A stretch of 48,165 bases of DNA, taken from a virus. This document shows positions 9,433 to 17,760 of the stretch, piece after piece. The notes below the pieces were generated by a model. That model had not been told where the DNA came from and made no database searches. It saw only the letters and a program-made list of their open reading frames with translations. Both the position numbers and the translations under genes were made by a program. Location of the stretch: the IMG/VR virus record IMGVR_UViG_3300042882_000352, positions 1 through 48,165 of that record; one strand, written 5' to 3'. Each line of letters opens with the position of its first letter. Within the stretch, counting starts at the first letter, position 1.

Positions 9433-10500
9433 ATGGCGTTAAATTCTAGTGGTGTAATAAGTTTAGGTGGCACAACAGCAGGTGAGTCCGTCAACTTGGA
9501 GTTGGGACAGGCTGCCGGTGCAACCATAACAATGAACGACACTAACTTACGCAGTCTGTTTGGTGTTGCATCTGGTACGATTTCATTGTCGCAGGGTTAT
9601 GGTAAGAGTTCCTATACTATTAATAGTACTAGAGGAATATTTGCTCAGGCTTCGCTTGTGAATCAACTTAGTTTCGCAACAGAAACCTGCTCAACAATTG
9701 TAGCTACTACGAATACCGTCGTACCTAGTACTGCAAATAATCCAACTGCTGGTTATTTTGGAGGGGGAAATTCTGGCCCTAGGCCATCAGCGCTGTTGAA
9801 TAAATTTGCATTTTCTACTAACACAATTTCACCGTTATCAGCTCTCCCTACACCAAAATCAGCTGGTGCTGGACACAACTCATCGACCAAAGGATACTTT
9901 GGTGGAGGTCTCCTCGCATCTGCTCCTACCTTCAATCCGTCGCTGGACTATGGTGTGGTTACATTTGCAACTGATACAACATCAACCTCTGCTGCCGGCA
10001 TAGTGCAAGGAAGGATAGCACATATGACAAGTGCACAGAGTCAAACAAGAGGATATCTTGTAGGTGGGTTTGTTTCCCCTAATCCAGTAGCTCAGATTGA
10101 CGGGGTTAATTACGCAACAGATACAGCTATCGATCCAGCGGGGGGATTAGTGCAAGCAAGATATGAACTCGCAGGTTTCAACTCATCGACCAAAGGATAC
10201 TTTGGTGGAGGTTGGGTTGCTCCGTATGAACCCTTGGCTCAAGTTGACGGATTTAATTTTACTACAGAAGCATCATTTGACATAGCTGCAGGTTTAGCTC
10301 AAGCAAGGAGCAAAACGAATGGTGTCAATTCATCGACCAAAGGATATTTTGGTGGAGGCGCAGGTCCCTGGGGCATGAGGTGGGGTGCTACCACTCAAGT
10401 CGACGGTATTGTATTCTCAACCGAGACATTTACTGATTATGGAGTGGCATTAACTACAGCCGTAAGGGATAGTTCCGCAATACAGGATTCTAATAACTAA
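9433..10500 (+). CDS. Kelch-like (GYFGGG-repeat) tail fibre/adhesin
   Basis: This 355-residue protein has a short conserved N-terminal module (ALNSSGVISLGGTTAGESVN ... LGQAAGATITMND ... LFGVASGTISLSQGYGKS) that I recognise as a virion-attachment N-terminus in many phage fibre proteins. From about residue 95 it has at least four blade-like repeats, three containing SSTKGYFGGG and others AGYFGGG and RGYLVGG, separated by FATDT/FSTET-type strands. This resembles a kelch/galactose-oxidase-like beta-propeller, a fold often used for carbohydrate binding. Receptor binding is inferred. It is the last fibre gene before the oxygenase/radical-SAM island. ATG at 9433. Confidence 0.8.
   Translation: MALNSSGVISLGGTTAGESVNLELGQAAGATITMNDTNLRSLFGVASGTISLSQGYGKSSYTINSTRGIFAQASLVNQLSFATETCSTIVATTNTVVPSTANNPTAGYFGGGNSGPRPSALLNKFAFSTNTISPLSALPTPKSAGAGHNSSTKGYFGGGLLASAPTFNPSLDYGVVTFATDTTSTSAAGIVQGRIAHMTSAQSQTRGYLVGGFVSPNPVAQIDGVNYATDTAIDPAGGLVQARYELAGFNSSTKGYFGGGWVAPYEPLAQVDGFNFTTEASFDIAAGLAQARSKTNGVNSSTKGYFGGGAGPWGMRWGATTQVDGIVFSTETFTDYGVALTTAVRDSSAIQDSNN
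9877..10359 (+). repeat. 33-bp direct repeats coding for the SSTKGYFGGG blade motif
   Basis: A 33-base unit occurs identically at 9877-9909 and 10180-10212, and with about three changes at 10327-10359. The near-identity at DNA level, beyond what protein conservation would need, suggests recent duplication or gene conversion of propeller blades. Confidence 0.8.
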
Positions 10501-10524
10501 ATAAAACAGAGGGTAATTTATATT

Positions 10525-11133
10525 ATGAAAAATAAAGAGTTGTTCGATAGTTTTGGTGCAATTTATATTAAGGATGTTATTCCTAAAGATCTAACACACT
10601 TTTTAACTCATGTTATGATGAGACAGCAGCACGAGATGAAAATCCATGGGATACCTTCTGACGACGAGCAAGTAAAAAAAGCTCTAGCCTGTATGAACCA
10701 CGACATCACCTTTGAAACTGTGGGCGAGCGTATTTGGCCTTTTTTAGAAAATGTATTAGGTGAAGAGTTAATCCCAACGTATAGTTACGCTCGCTTATAC
10801 ACTAACGGTAATGTTTTAGAAGAACATACTGATAGACCTCCTTGTGAAATATCAATTACTATCCAACTAGGCCGATCACACCACTACTCTTGGCCAATTT
10901 ACGCAGGCAAAAAAAGATTTGACTTAGCTGAAGGAGATGGTGTATTATATAAAGGACATGAAGTTCCTCATTGGAGAAATGTGTGTGAGGGTCCAGAGGG
11001 GTACTACTCAGGGCAAATGTTCTGTCATTTCGTTAGAGCCAAAGGTCTTTTTGCAAAGTATGCTGGAGACGAGCGATGGGAAGGCGAGATGCCTTTTGAA
11101 AGATTTAGAACTTCGGATATGAGCCTAAAATAA
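10525..11133 (+). CDS. 2-oxoglutarate/Fe(II)-dependent oxygenase-like protein 1
   Basis: This 202-residue protein has a double-stranded beta-helix oxygenase signature. The metal-binding His-x-Asp is H101-T-D103 (in LEEHTDRPPCE) and the distal His is H149 (VPHWR), preceded by the turn LAEGDGVLYKGHE. The sequence SYARLYTNGNVLEEHTD is typical of small phage and marine-bacterial 2OG oxygenases. By family it would couple 2OG decarboxylation to hydroxylation of an unknown substrate. It opens the accessory island, 24 bases after the kelch-like fibre, with a GAGGG-type ribosome site, and its TAA overlaps the next ATG by one base. The substrate cannot be read from the sequence. Confidence 0.8.
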   Translation: MKNKELFDSFGAIYIKDVIPKDLTHFLTHVMMRQQHEMKIHGIPSDDEQVKKALACMNHDITFETVGERIWPFLENVLGEELIPTYSYARLYTNGNVLEEHTDRPPCEISITIQLGRSHHYSWPIYAGKKRFDLAEGDGVLYKGHEVPHWRNVCEGPEGYYSGQMFCHFVRAKGLFAKYAGDERWEGEMPFERFRTSDMSLK

Positions 11134-11723
11134 TGATTAATAGTGAGAATGATCTACGAGTTTCTAAGTACGGAATTTCTTGGGAAAGTGTTCTATCTAG
11201 TGATGAAATTGAAATAATTCACGAGATAGCTGATGGGTTTAAAGGTATTACTGGTGAATCTGGTAAAATAATGAACGCCAACTTAGAAAATACTGAGTTA
11301 AGACGAAGCTTTGTTATTTGGCTTGAGAACAATCAAAACACACATTGGTTGTATAAAAAAATAACCGATGCTGTTTTGCGAATAAACGCTGAAAGATATC
11401 AATTTGAATTGCTAGGCGCTCAACCTATTCAGTATACTGTATACGAAGAGTATAATAGAGGAGAATATTCTTGGCATAACGATATCGTTCCTTTTACTGA
11501 CCACTCAGTTAGAAAGTTGAGTGCATCGATACTACTTTCTGATACCTCTGAATTTGAAGGAGGTTCGTTTCTTTTTTCTCCTGATGGTGAACATATAGAG
11601 ATTGAACAACATAAAGGAAGGATGATTGTGTTTCCTTCGTGGATCCCTCATTGTGTGACTCCTATTCTAAAAGGAAAAAGAATATCATTGGTAATGTGGT
11701 TGTATGGTAAAAATTTTAGATAA
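11133..11723 (+). CDS. 2OG-Fe(II) oxygenase, prolyl-4-hydroxylase-like
   Basis: The 196-residue protein shows EYNRGEYSWHND with H115-x-D117, then SASILLSD...FEGGSF, then MIVFPSWIPHCVTPILKGKR with distal H173 and a 2OG-binding R183-I-S185. This is the canonical prolyl-4-hydroxylase/PiuC-like 2OG oxygenase arrangement, with all metal and cosubstrate ligands intact. By family it hydroxylates a protein or small-molecule substrate in the cytoplasm. It is translationally coupled to both neighbours through TAATG overlaps. Prolyl hydroxylation of a phage protein is possible but not demonstrated here; the substrate is unknown. Confidence 0.85.
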   Translation: MINSENDLRVSKYGISWESVLSSDEIEIIHEIADGFKGITGESGKIMNANLENTELRRSFVIWLENNQNTHWLYKKITDAVLRINAERYQFELLGAQPIQYTVYEEYNRGEYSWHNDIVPFTDHSVRKLSASILLSDTSEFEGGSFLFSPDGEHIEIEQHKGRMIVFPSWIPHCVTPILKGKRISLVMWLYGKNFR

Positions 11724-12286
11724 TGAAAAAAATTGATATGTATCCATCGTCAATTTACATTGATGGTTATTATAATGCAAATCACATAGAAAAGCTTACG
11801 AAAGAAGCTATCGCTCTATCAGAGCTTGACAGCATAAAAAATTCTTGTAGTGTTCGCGATGGGTGGCAAAGCGCAAAAGATATATATAAATTTCCTTTGT
11901 TTTCTAAAATTGGCGATTATATCCTACACAAAACAAAAACAGAATTGTTGAAAAACGATTTTGAGCCTTTTATTTCCGCGATGTGGTTAAATGTACACAA
12001 TAAAAATGGTTTTAATCATGTGCATGTGCATCCTGGTGGATGGTACTCGGGAGTTTACTATATAAAATGTTCAGAAAGATCAGGAAGAATCAAATTCACT
12101 GATCCTAGACCTGGTGCAGAAATGAGTATATATCATCAAGCAGTCGAAAGAGATATACATGCGATTAGTCCAAAGGTCGGTGATTTGATTTTATTCCCCT
12201 CTTGGCTTCCTCATTTAGTAGAATCTAATTATGATGACGCTGATAGAATTTCTTTGTCTTTTAATATTGAATTAAATAATGTATAG
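11723..12286 (+). CDS. Putative 2OG-Fe(II) oxygenase of the TIGR02466 type
   Basis: The 187-residue protein has the block WLNVHNKNGFNHVHVHPGG then SGVYYIK...GRIKFTDPRPG and LILFPSWLPHLVESN...RISLSFN. The N-x-H-x-H-P plus SGVYY pattern and the FPSWLPH distal His (H164) with R175 match the TIGR02466 family of putative 2OG-Fe(II) oxygenases. The usual HxD is replaced by closely spaced histidines (H99, H101, H103), as I recall for that family. It starts inside the TAATG junction with the previous gene and overlaps the next by 8 bases, so it belongs to one translationally coupled operon. Substrate unknown. Confidence 0.75.
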   Translation: MKKIDMYPSSIYIDGYYNANHIEKLTKEAIALSELDSIKNSCSVRDGWQSAKDIYKFPLFSKIGDYILHKTKTELLKNDFEPFISAMWLNVHNKNGFNHVHVHPGGWYSGVYYIKCSERSGRIKFTDPRPGAEMSIYHQAVERDIHAISPKVGDLILFPSWLPHLVESNYDDADRISLSFNIELNNV

Positions 12287-12887
12287 CGTAAAAATTATTG
12301 ATGATTTTTTTGATTCTCCTAAAGAAGTTAGGGATTATGCTCTATCTCAAAGATTTTATAAAAGACCAGGAAACTATCCAGGTATTAGAACAGACAGAAT
12401 ATCTGATATAAACCCCTCCCTTTTTCATCATACGATTATCAAAGTAACTAGTTTATACTTTAATAAAGATAATCTAGTAGAGTACGATTCTATATGTAAT
12501 TTTCAATTAATCGATGGTAAGTATGTCGATGGTTGGATTCATCAAGACGATTTGGGTTATTTTGATGTTGCAGGAGTGATTTACTTAACTCCCGATGCTC
12601 CTATAAAGTGCGGAACCTCTATATACAAGGCTATATCGTCGGTAATCGAGTGTCCTAAATTACCTCCAGTTCAATTTACTTCAGACGACGAGTGCTTTGA
12701 GCATCACACAAAAGAACAATCGCTATTCAACTCTCAATTTTTAAAAATAGCAGATATAGGAAACGTCTATAATAGAGCGGTTATATATCCTGTAACCGAT
12801 TGGCATACTCAATCGGGGTTCTTTGGAAAAAATAAAGAAGATTCTAGACTAACCATGGTTTTTTTTATAAAGTTTAAATTATTATGA
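12279..12887 (+). CDS. DUF6445-like / 2OG-oxygenase-fold protein
   Basis: This 202-residue protein begins SVKIIDDFFDSPKEVRDYAL and contains YPGIRTDR, then GWIHQDDLGYFDVAGVIYLTP with H88-x-D90, a CGTSIYK segment, and near the end DWHTQSGFFG with H176 and R190 in the right order for a distal His and 2OG-binding Arg. The layout resembles DUF6445-type proteins, which look like divergent double-stranded-beta-helix oxygenases. Catalysis is inferred from spacing, not from a strongly conserved signature. It overlaps the upstream gene by 8 bases and the downstream gene by 4 (ATGA). Confidence 0.65.
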   Translation: MYSVKIIDDFFDSPKEVRDYALSQRFYKRPGNYPGIRTDRISDINPSLFHHTIIKVTSLYFNKDNLVEYDSICNFQLIDGKYVDGWIHQDDLGYFDVAGVIYLTPDAPIKCGTSIYKAISSVIECPKLPPVQFTSDDECFEHHTKEQSLFNSQFLKIADIGNVYNRAVIYPVTDWHTQSGFFGKNKEDSRLTMVFFIKFKLL

Positions 12888-13921
12888 TAAAAAATATAGA
12901 TTATAACGTTCTTGAGAATGAACTAAAAAATATATCAAATTCAAATAAATATGAAGATAAGTTGGAGTGTGCTTATCATTATGGTCATTTTGGGTTTAAT
13001 GCTTATACTTTGAAATATTTGAAGGACGCTAACTATCTCGACGAAGAAGCTTTCGATAAACATTTAGGCCAATTAGATTCTACCTATCATCCTAATTGTA
13101 AAAAACAATCAGAATTAATATTTAACAACTATTCTTCTATTGAAAGAGGTAATTGTGATTTTTTATCTGTTGATGAATTTGAAATTGTTTTTGACGACTA
13201 CCATCTAAACCAAAGAGAAATTGGGATTTACATACACATTTTACCTTTTATAGAATCTGTTAAAAAAAGAAGTAAGTTTAAATCCATAAAAATTAATTGT
13301 AACGAGAGAATGCGTGAATTATTTAATATGTATTTTCCTTATATTGAAATAGGAACGTCAACAAATAAAGTATCCTACTACCAGTTGATTGAAAACGTCT
13401 ATCAAAATGGTGGTTCTTCTTTAATAAGAGAAGCGGTGAAAGGTATTTCAAAAAGAGTAATCAGAAACAAGAACCCTAGTTTTATTGGCGTAAATTGGTT
13501 TGCTAACAATATCTACGATAGATATCGTTCTATTCCTATAGGACTATTAATCAATACTGTAGGAAGTCACTATAAAGATTTAAATGTTATGTCTTTACAG
13601 TATAATAATCCTGAGTATGAAATTGACATATTCAACAGATACTCAAAAAACAAAATAGCCGAGGTTTATGATAACGATATACAGTCTACTCCGTTGGAGA
13701 TATTAGAGGCAGTGAGTCGGTGCTATTGTTTTGTAGGAATTCAAAGTGAGGCTGCAATGATGGCATATTGTCTGTGTGGTATTCCAACAATCGTTACAGC
13801 CTCTTCTCCTAATATGTATTGGTATTTTCTTGACGGGCTAAACCCATTTTTACACTCAGTAAGAATGCGCTTTTCAGGCGATTACGATTACATTATTAAA
13901 AATATAAGAAAGTTGTTATGA
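12884..13921 (+). CDS. Glycosyltransferase-like protein (GT-B C-terminal half resembling GT9/GT41-type)
   Basis: The product is 345 residues long and AT-rich in coding sequence. The C-terminal half reads like the nucleotide-sugar-binding lobe of GT-B enzymes: FIGVNWFANN, a LNVMSLQYNNPEYE strand, then TPLEILEAVSRCYCFVGIQSEAAMMAYCLCG and IPTIVTAS. This parallels the 'side-domain, D..ISVDTA..HLAGALGKP' arrangement of GT9 heptosyltransferase and TPR-linked glycosyltransferases. The N-terminal half (about residues 1-110) is not recognised. No classical catalytic residue can be named, so glycosyl transfer is a moderate-confidence inference. It overlaps both neighbours by four bases, embedded between oxygenase-like genes. 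Confidence 0.5.
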   Translation: MIKNIDYNVLENELKNISNSNKYEDKLECAYHYGHFGFNAYTLKYLKDANYLDEEAFDKHLGQLDSTYHPNCKKQSELIFNNYSSIERGNCDFLSVDEFEIVFDDYHLNQREIGIYIHILPFIESVKKRSKFKSIKINCNERMRELFNMYFPYIEIGTSTNKVSYYQLIENVYQNGGSSLIREAVKGISKRVIRNKNPSFIGVNWFANNIYDRYRSIPIGLLINTVGSHYKDLNVMSLQYNNPEYEIDIFNRYSKNKIAEVYDNDIQSTPLEILEAVSRCYCFVGIQSEAAMMAYCLCGIPTIVTASSPNMYWYFLDGLNPFLHSVRMRFSGDYDYIIKNIRKLL

Positions 13922-14571
13922 TGGAATATCAAAATTATTTTTTATATCAAATCGCTAATTCAGATATTAGGCATTATCCTTGGACTCATGTATTATTCAA
14001 GGATATTTTTCATTCTAATCACTACGATTTATTATTGAACAATCTTCCAGACGAATCTTATTTAATAGATATTACAAAAGTAAACAAACATCCTGTCGAC
14101 TATCCAAACAATCGTTTGATACTTAATAATTACGACGCTTTGCCGGTTATCCAAAAACAGTTTTGGGTTGATCAAAACGACTTTTTTACGGATGGAAAGC
14201 TCAAAGATATGTTGTTGAAAAAGTTCTGGCCTCTGTTGATCGATAGAATTGGGCAACAACATATACATAAAGTTGAGTTTTACGACACATTTCAATTAAC
14301 CAAAGATCTAAAAGGGTATGTGTTAGCAGCTCATCCTGATGCTTTCAATAAAGTTTTTACTATCGTTATGAATCTACCTAAAGATAATTTTAACGCTAAT
14401 ATGGGTACGGTAGTGTATAATAACGACAAAGAAATAGTTTATAATTCTAAGTACTTACCAAACACTGGGTTTGGAGTGTTCAGGAGTGATAACTCCTGGC
14501 ATGGTGTAGAAGAGACTGACGAAGATAGATGGACTATACAATATACAATATGGGGTAAAGACAAGGGCTAG
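13918..14571 (+). CDS. 2OG-Fe(II) oxygenase-like protein, divergent
   Basis: The 217-residue protein has a C-terminal half with KGYVLAAHPDAFNKVFTIVM (H139-x-D141), MGTVVYN, then LPNTGFGVFRSDNSWHGVEE (H195) and DRWTIQYTIWG (R204). The order His-x-Asp, about 54 residues, His, about 9 residues, Arg is that of 2OG/Fe(II) oxygenases, and the PNTGFGVF turn is reminiscent of the family. The N-terminal about 120 residues are not recognised. It overlaps the glycosyltransferase-like gene by four bases and is followed by a 15-base gap to the radical SAM gene. Substrate unknown. Confidence 0.6.
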   Translation: MMEYQNYFLYQIANSDIRHYPWTHVLFKDIFHSNHYDLLLNNLPDESYLIDITKVNKHPVDYPNNRLILNNYDALPVIQKQFWVDQNDFFTDGKLKDMLLKKFWPLLIDRIGQQHIHKVEFYDTFQLTKDLKGYVLAAHPDAFNKVFTIVMNLPKDNFNANMGTVVYNNDKEIVYNSKYLPNTGFGVFRSDNSWHGVEETDEDRWTIQYTIWGKDKG

Positions 14572-14586
14572 ATTGACTTTTATATT

Positions 14587-16194
14587 ATGAAACCAAAAAT
14601 ACTTTTAGTGTATCCTAACTTACCTTTGATGATGGCTCCTGCTATCAGTATGGGTATTTTCAATGCTTTATGCAAACAGCACGAGTGTGACGTTGAGTTA
14701 TTTGAGACTACTCAATACAGCGACGCTTACTCAAACAGACACATTCGTATGACTGAGATTGGTGCTAATAGACCAAACAAAGACGACGAAGTCAAGGATA
14801 TGTTTCATATCAAACCAACGTCAGAGATCATTCCAGATTTTATTGCTCACGTTGAAACGTTTAATCCAGATTTAATTCTAATGAGTGTTCAAGAAGATGT
14901 TTGGACTATGGCGCAAACGCTACTAAGTTCAATTAAACATCTAAACGTTGAACACATCTTAGGAGGAATATTTCCCACCTCAGCATCTCATATAGTTTTA
15001 GGTAATCCACTTGTTAAACGAATTGCTGTACACGAGGGTGAAAATATAGTCATTCAAGCTATTAATTGTTTGAAGACGGGTGGCAACTTAAACTCTATTG
15101 ATGGTATTAAATATAAAGATAGATTTGGGTTGATCCAAAGTAACAAACTTCCTGAGCTTTGTGATATATCAAAGGTTATGCCGGACTTTACGTGTTTTGC
15201 TGATTATAGATGGCAAAGACCTATGGGTGGTAGGTTGTTTAAAAGAGCTGTAAGTATGGAAACGTATCGTGGATGTCCTTATAACTGCACGTACTGCAAT
15301 AGTCCTGGTACTAGGGAGTTTTCTAAGACTAATGGTACTGGTAATTTCATGCGTAGAAAATGCGCTGAAACTATAGAAAAAGAATACTTACATTACAGAG
15401 ATTTATATAATCCTGATTTAATTATGTTCCAAGACGATAGTTTTCTTGCTAGACCTAAAAAAGAAATCTTTGAGTTTTGTGAGATGTGGAGTAAATATAA
15501 AGTTCCATTTTGGTTTAATACTCGCATAGAGAATTGTGATCCAGATATTTTATCAGCATTAAAAGATGCTGGAGTGTATCGTATGACTTTTGGTTTAGAG
15601 AGTGGAAACGAAGATTATCGAGATAAAGTTCTAAGGCGTGGAGTTAAAAACGAAAAGTATATTGAATATTTTAATTATATTAATGATAGCAATATTCCAT
15701 ATAGCTTAAATGTTATTATAGGTATGCCTTTTGAAACTAGAGAGATGGTACTAGAAACTGCTGACGTGGTTCATGCTAGTAGGGGATATGACGGATTGAC
15801 TATATCTATGTTTCAACCATATCACGGAACAGAAATGAGAAAGATGTCTGTAGAGAATGGGTTTTTATCTAATTCGTATATCAATGGCCAAGATAGCAAT
15901 GAAATGGGTGGTGGCTATCTAGATTCTTGGGCGCTTAATATGCCTGAACCCTATCTACAGCAAGATGACGTGAACAGATTAGTTAAAACGTTTGCCTTGT
16001 ATGCTCACTTTCCTAAGGAAAGATGGTCTGAGGTGTATGAAGCAGAAACAAACGAAGATATATACAAAGAGTTGATGTCACATTACCAAAAGGAGTTCTT
16101 TGGGGATATTCAACAAGGTGGGGTAGATAGAATCAATTCTAAATTCTGTAATAAGCACGATTCATCAAGTACGTATCAATATGAATCAATATAA
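14587..16194 (+). CDS. B12-binding-type radical SAM enzyme
   Basis: This 535-residue protein has a Rossmann-like N-terminal region (KILLVYPNLPLMMAP at the start, FNPDLILMSVQEDVW near residue 95, HILGGIFPTSAS and VKRIAVHEGENIV near residues 120-155) matching the cobalamin-binding domain of class B radical SAM enzymes. It is followed by the [4Fe-4S]-binding C230-x3-C234-x2-C237 (GCPYNCTYC). Downstream are MFQDDSF, MTFGLESGNEDYRDKVL and VIIGMPFET, typical of the radical SAM TIM-barrel. By family such proteins perform radical methylation or C-C/C-S chemistry; the substrate is unknown. It overlaps the next radical SAM gene by 14 bases, implying a joint pathway. Confidence 0.85.
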   Translation: MKPKILLVYPNLPLMMAPAISMGIFNALCKQHECDVELFETTQYSDAYSNRHIRMTEIGANRPNKDDEVKDMFHIKPTSEIIPDFIAHVETFNPDLILMSVQEDVWTMAQTLLSSIKHLNVEHILGGIFPTSASHIVLGNPLVKRIAVHEGENIVIQAINCLKTGGNLNSIDGIKYKDRFGLIQSNKLPELCDISKVMPDFTCFADYRWQRPMGGRLFKRAVSMETYRGCPYNCTYCNSPGTREFSKTNGTGNFMRRKCAETIEKEYLHYRDLYNPDLIMFQDDSFLARPKKEIFEFCEMWSKYKVPFWFNTRIENCDPDILSALKDAGVYRMTFGLESGNEDYRDKVLRRGVKNEKYIEYFNYINDSNIPYSLNVIIGMPFETREMVLETADVVHASRGYDGLTISMFQPYHGTEMRKMSVENGFLSNSYINGQDSNEMGGGYLDSWALNMPEPYLQQDDVNRLVKTFALYAHFPKERWSEVYEAETNEDIYKELMSHYQKEFFGDIQQGGVDRINSKFCNKHDSSSTYQYESI

Positions 16195-17158
16195 AATACC
16201 TTTATCGATAGACAGAGCTGTTATTGAAATAAACGGCGGGTGTAACTATTCTTGTCAAATGTGCCCTCAAACAACTGGTCGTGGCAAAAATTGGCTAAAG
16301 AAAATATCACTCAAAGAGTTTGAGCGAGTTGTCGCTGAGTGTGCTGAGTATGGTTTGAATGTTGTTAATCTTGAGGGCTCTGGCGAGCCAACCTTGAACA
16401 GAGACTTACCAAAATATATAGAGATCGTTCGTAAATATGGAGCTAAGCCTTTCATATACACAAACGGATATAATTTGTATGGTAGTTTTATGCGAGAGTG
16501 TGTTGATGCTGGTTTAGCTCTTGCTAGATTTTCCATCATTGGATACAACCAATTGAAGTATATGCAATGGATGTCACAAGATTCATTCAATGTTATTAAA
16601 CAGCACGCAAAAGATATGCAAGACTATATTAAACTATCGAATGCTGATTGCATAGTGGCTTCTTATCATCTTATACTAGACAACGATAATGTTGATTACG
16701 AGGTTGAGCAATATCGTAAGAACTTTATTGATCAAGTTGGTAGTCATGCTGAAATTTGGAAAATGCATAATTGGTCTGGGGAATACGACTCCGACTATAA
16801 AAGAAGGGGTAATAAGAGATCTTGCGGAAGACCTTTCTCACCAGACTTAACGGTTAGAGCTGGTGGTACTAAAGGAACGAGATTGTCGATAGCTCCGTGT
16901 TGTCAAACTTTGGGTAAAGATGATTTAGCTGATTTAGGATCCATTCAGAATAAATCTATCGAAGAGGTTTGGAATGGACCAGAATATCAATTACTAAGAA
17001 AACTACATACAGAGAAAAGGTTCGACGAAATTCCTTTCTGTAAGGATTGCGACTTCTTGTATGAAGATAATGATGTGTTGGTTTGGAAAAATAACGAGTT
17101 GGTTGATATAAACAAAATGAAAGGCACTAGCTTTAAGCTTGATGATTTTATTAAATGA
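16181..17158 (+). CDS. Radical SAM enzyme with SPASM/Twitch-type auxiliary cluster region
   Basis: The 325-residue protein has the radical SAM cluster motif C21-x3-C25-x2-C28 (INGGCNYSCQMCPQT), the GSGEPTLN 'GGE' strand, and a C-terminal cysteine-rich part with C215 (SCGRPF), C240-C241 (APCCQT), LGSIQNKSIEEVWNG and C287-x2-C290 (FCKDCDF). That pattern is typical of SPASM/Twitch domains holding auxiliary Fe-S clusters, used in peptide maturation, aminoglycoside-type dehydrogenation and related reactions. The substrate cannot be deduced. Its start lies inside the upstream radical SAM gene and its stop overlaps the next ATG (ATGA). Confidence 0.85.
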   Translation: MNQYKIPLSIDRAVIEINGGCNYSCQMCPQTTGRGKNWLKKISLKEFERVVAECAEYGLNVVNLEGSGEPTLNRDLPKYIEIVRKYGAKPFIYTNGYNLYGSFMRECVDAGLALARFSIIGYNQLKYMQWMSQDSFNVIKQHAKDMQDYIKLSNADCIVASYHLILDNDNVDYEVEQYRKNFIDQVGSHAEIWKMHNWSGEYDSDYKRRGNKRSCGRPFSPDLTVRAGGTKGTRLSIAPCCQTLGKDDLADLGSIQNKSIEEVWNGPEYQLLRKLHTEKRFDEIPFCKDCDFLYEDNDVLVWKNNELVDINKMKGTSFKLDDFIK

Positions 17159-17754
17159 ATAATATTTTTACCTTATGCAGCACATCCAACAAAATTCAGC
17201 ACTTTGAGGGGGTTATTGACCCGTCAATTATTTCTTGGGAGGACGTAGCGGATTATTTTTCCGTAAGAACAATTAAATCCGTTGAATTGATTAGAACTAA
17301 AAAAATTAGCATTCCTAAGATAAGATTATATCAAGACGTAGATTTTATTTTAAATGAAATATCAACAGGAGCATCTTTTTGTATATCTAAATTTTTTAAT
17401 GTAAGCTATAAAACTAGTGTTTTATGGGAGCAATTTTGTGATTGGTATCCTAATTTAGGGGTGGATTTTCATTTATACGGTGGATTATTACCTGAGTCCA
17501 CTTCGTTTCCCGCTCATAACGACTTAGCTAATAATTATATTATACAGTTTGATGGGCAATGTGAGTGGGTAATATACAAAGAGCAAGCTTCTTTTGAGGA
17601 AGCTTTTAATTATAATATTATTCCAGAGGATAGGCTAACCGAAGAGCGCAGAATCATATTAAATCCTGGCGATATTATATACATTCCCTCAGGTAAATAT
17701 CACAAATGTATTCCTTTAGGAAAAAGACTTTCGCTAAGCGTCCCTATTTTATAG
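17155..17754 (+). CDS. JmjC/cupin-like Fe(II)/2OG oxygenase
   Basis: The 199-residue protein has STSFPAHNDLANNYIIQFDG with H121-x-D123, WVIYKEQ, and a C-terminal LNPGDIIYIPSGKYHKCIPLG with distal H183, followed by KRLSLSVPI. This is the arrangement of cupin_4/JmjC oxygenases of the ribosomal-oxygenase type: a metal HxD, the 'PGD..YIPSG..H' turn and the final strand. By family these hydroxylate proteins. The substrate here is unknown. It overlaps the SPASM radical SAM gene by four bases and is separated by six bases from the sulfotransferase gene. Confidence 0.75.
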   Translation: MNNIFTLCSTSNKIQHFEGVIDPSIISWEDVADYFSVRTIKSVELIRTKKISIPKIRLYQDVDFILNEISTGASFCISKFFNVSYKTSVLWEQFCDWYPNLGVDFHLYGGLLPESTSFPAHNDLANNYIIQFDGQCEWVIYKEQASFEEAFNYNIIPEDRLTEERRIILNPGDIIYIPSGKYHKCIPLGKRLSLSVPIL

Positions 17755-17760
17755 GTATAT

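Noticed and set aside
12943-12952. AATAAATA-like late promoter matches inside genes (here and near 22352)
   Set aside because: Single-mismatch matches are expected by chance in AT-rich coding DNA and no gene start follows.
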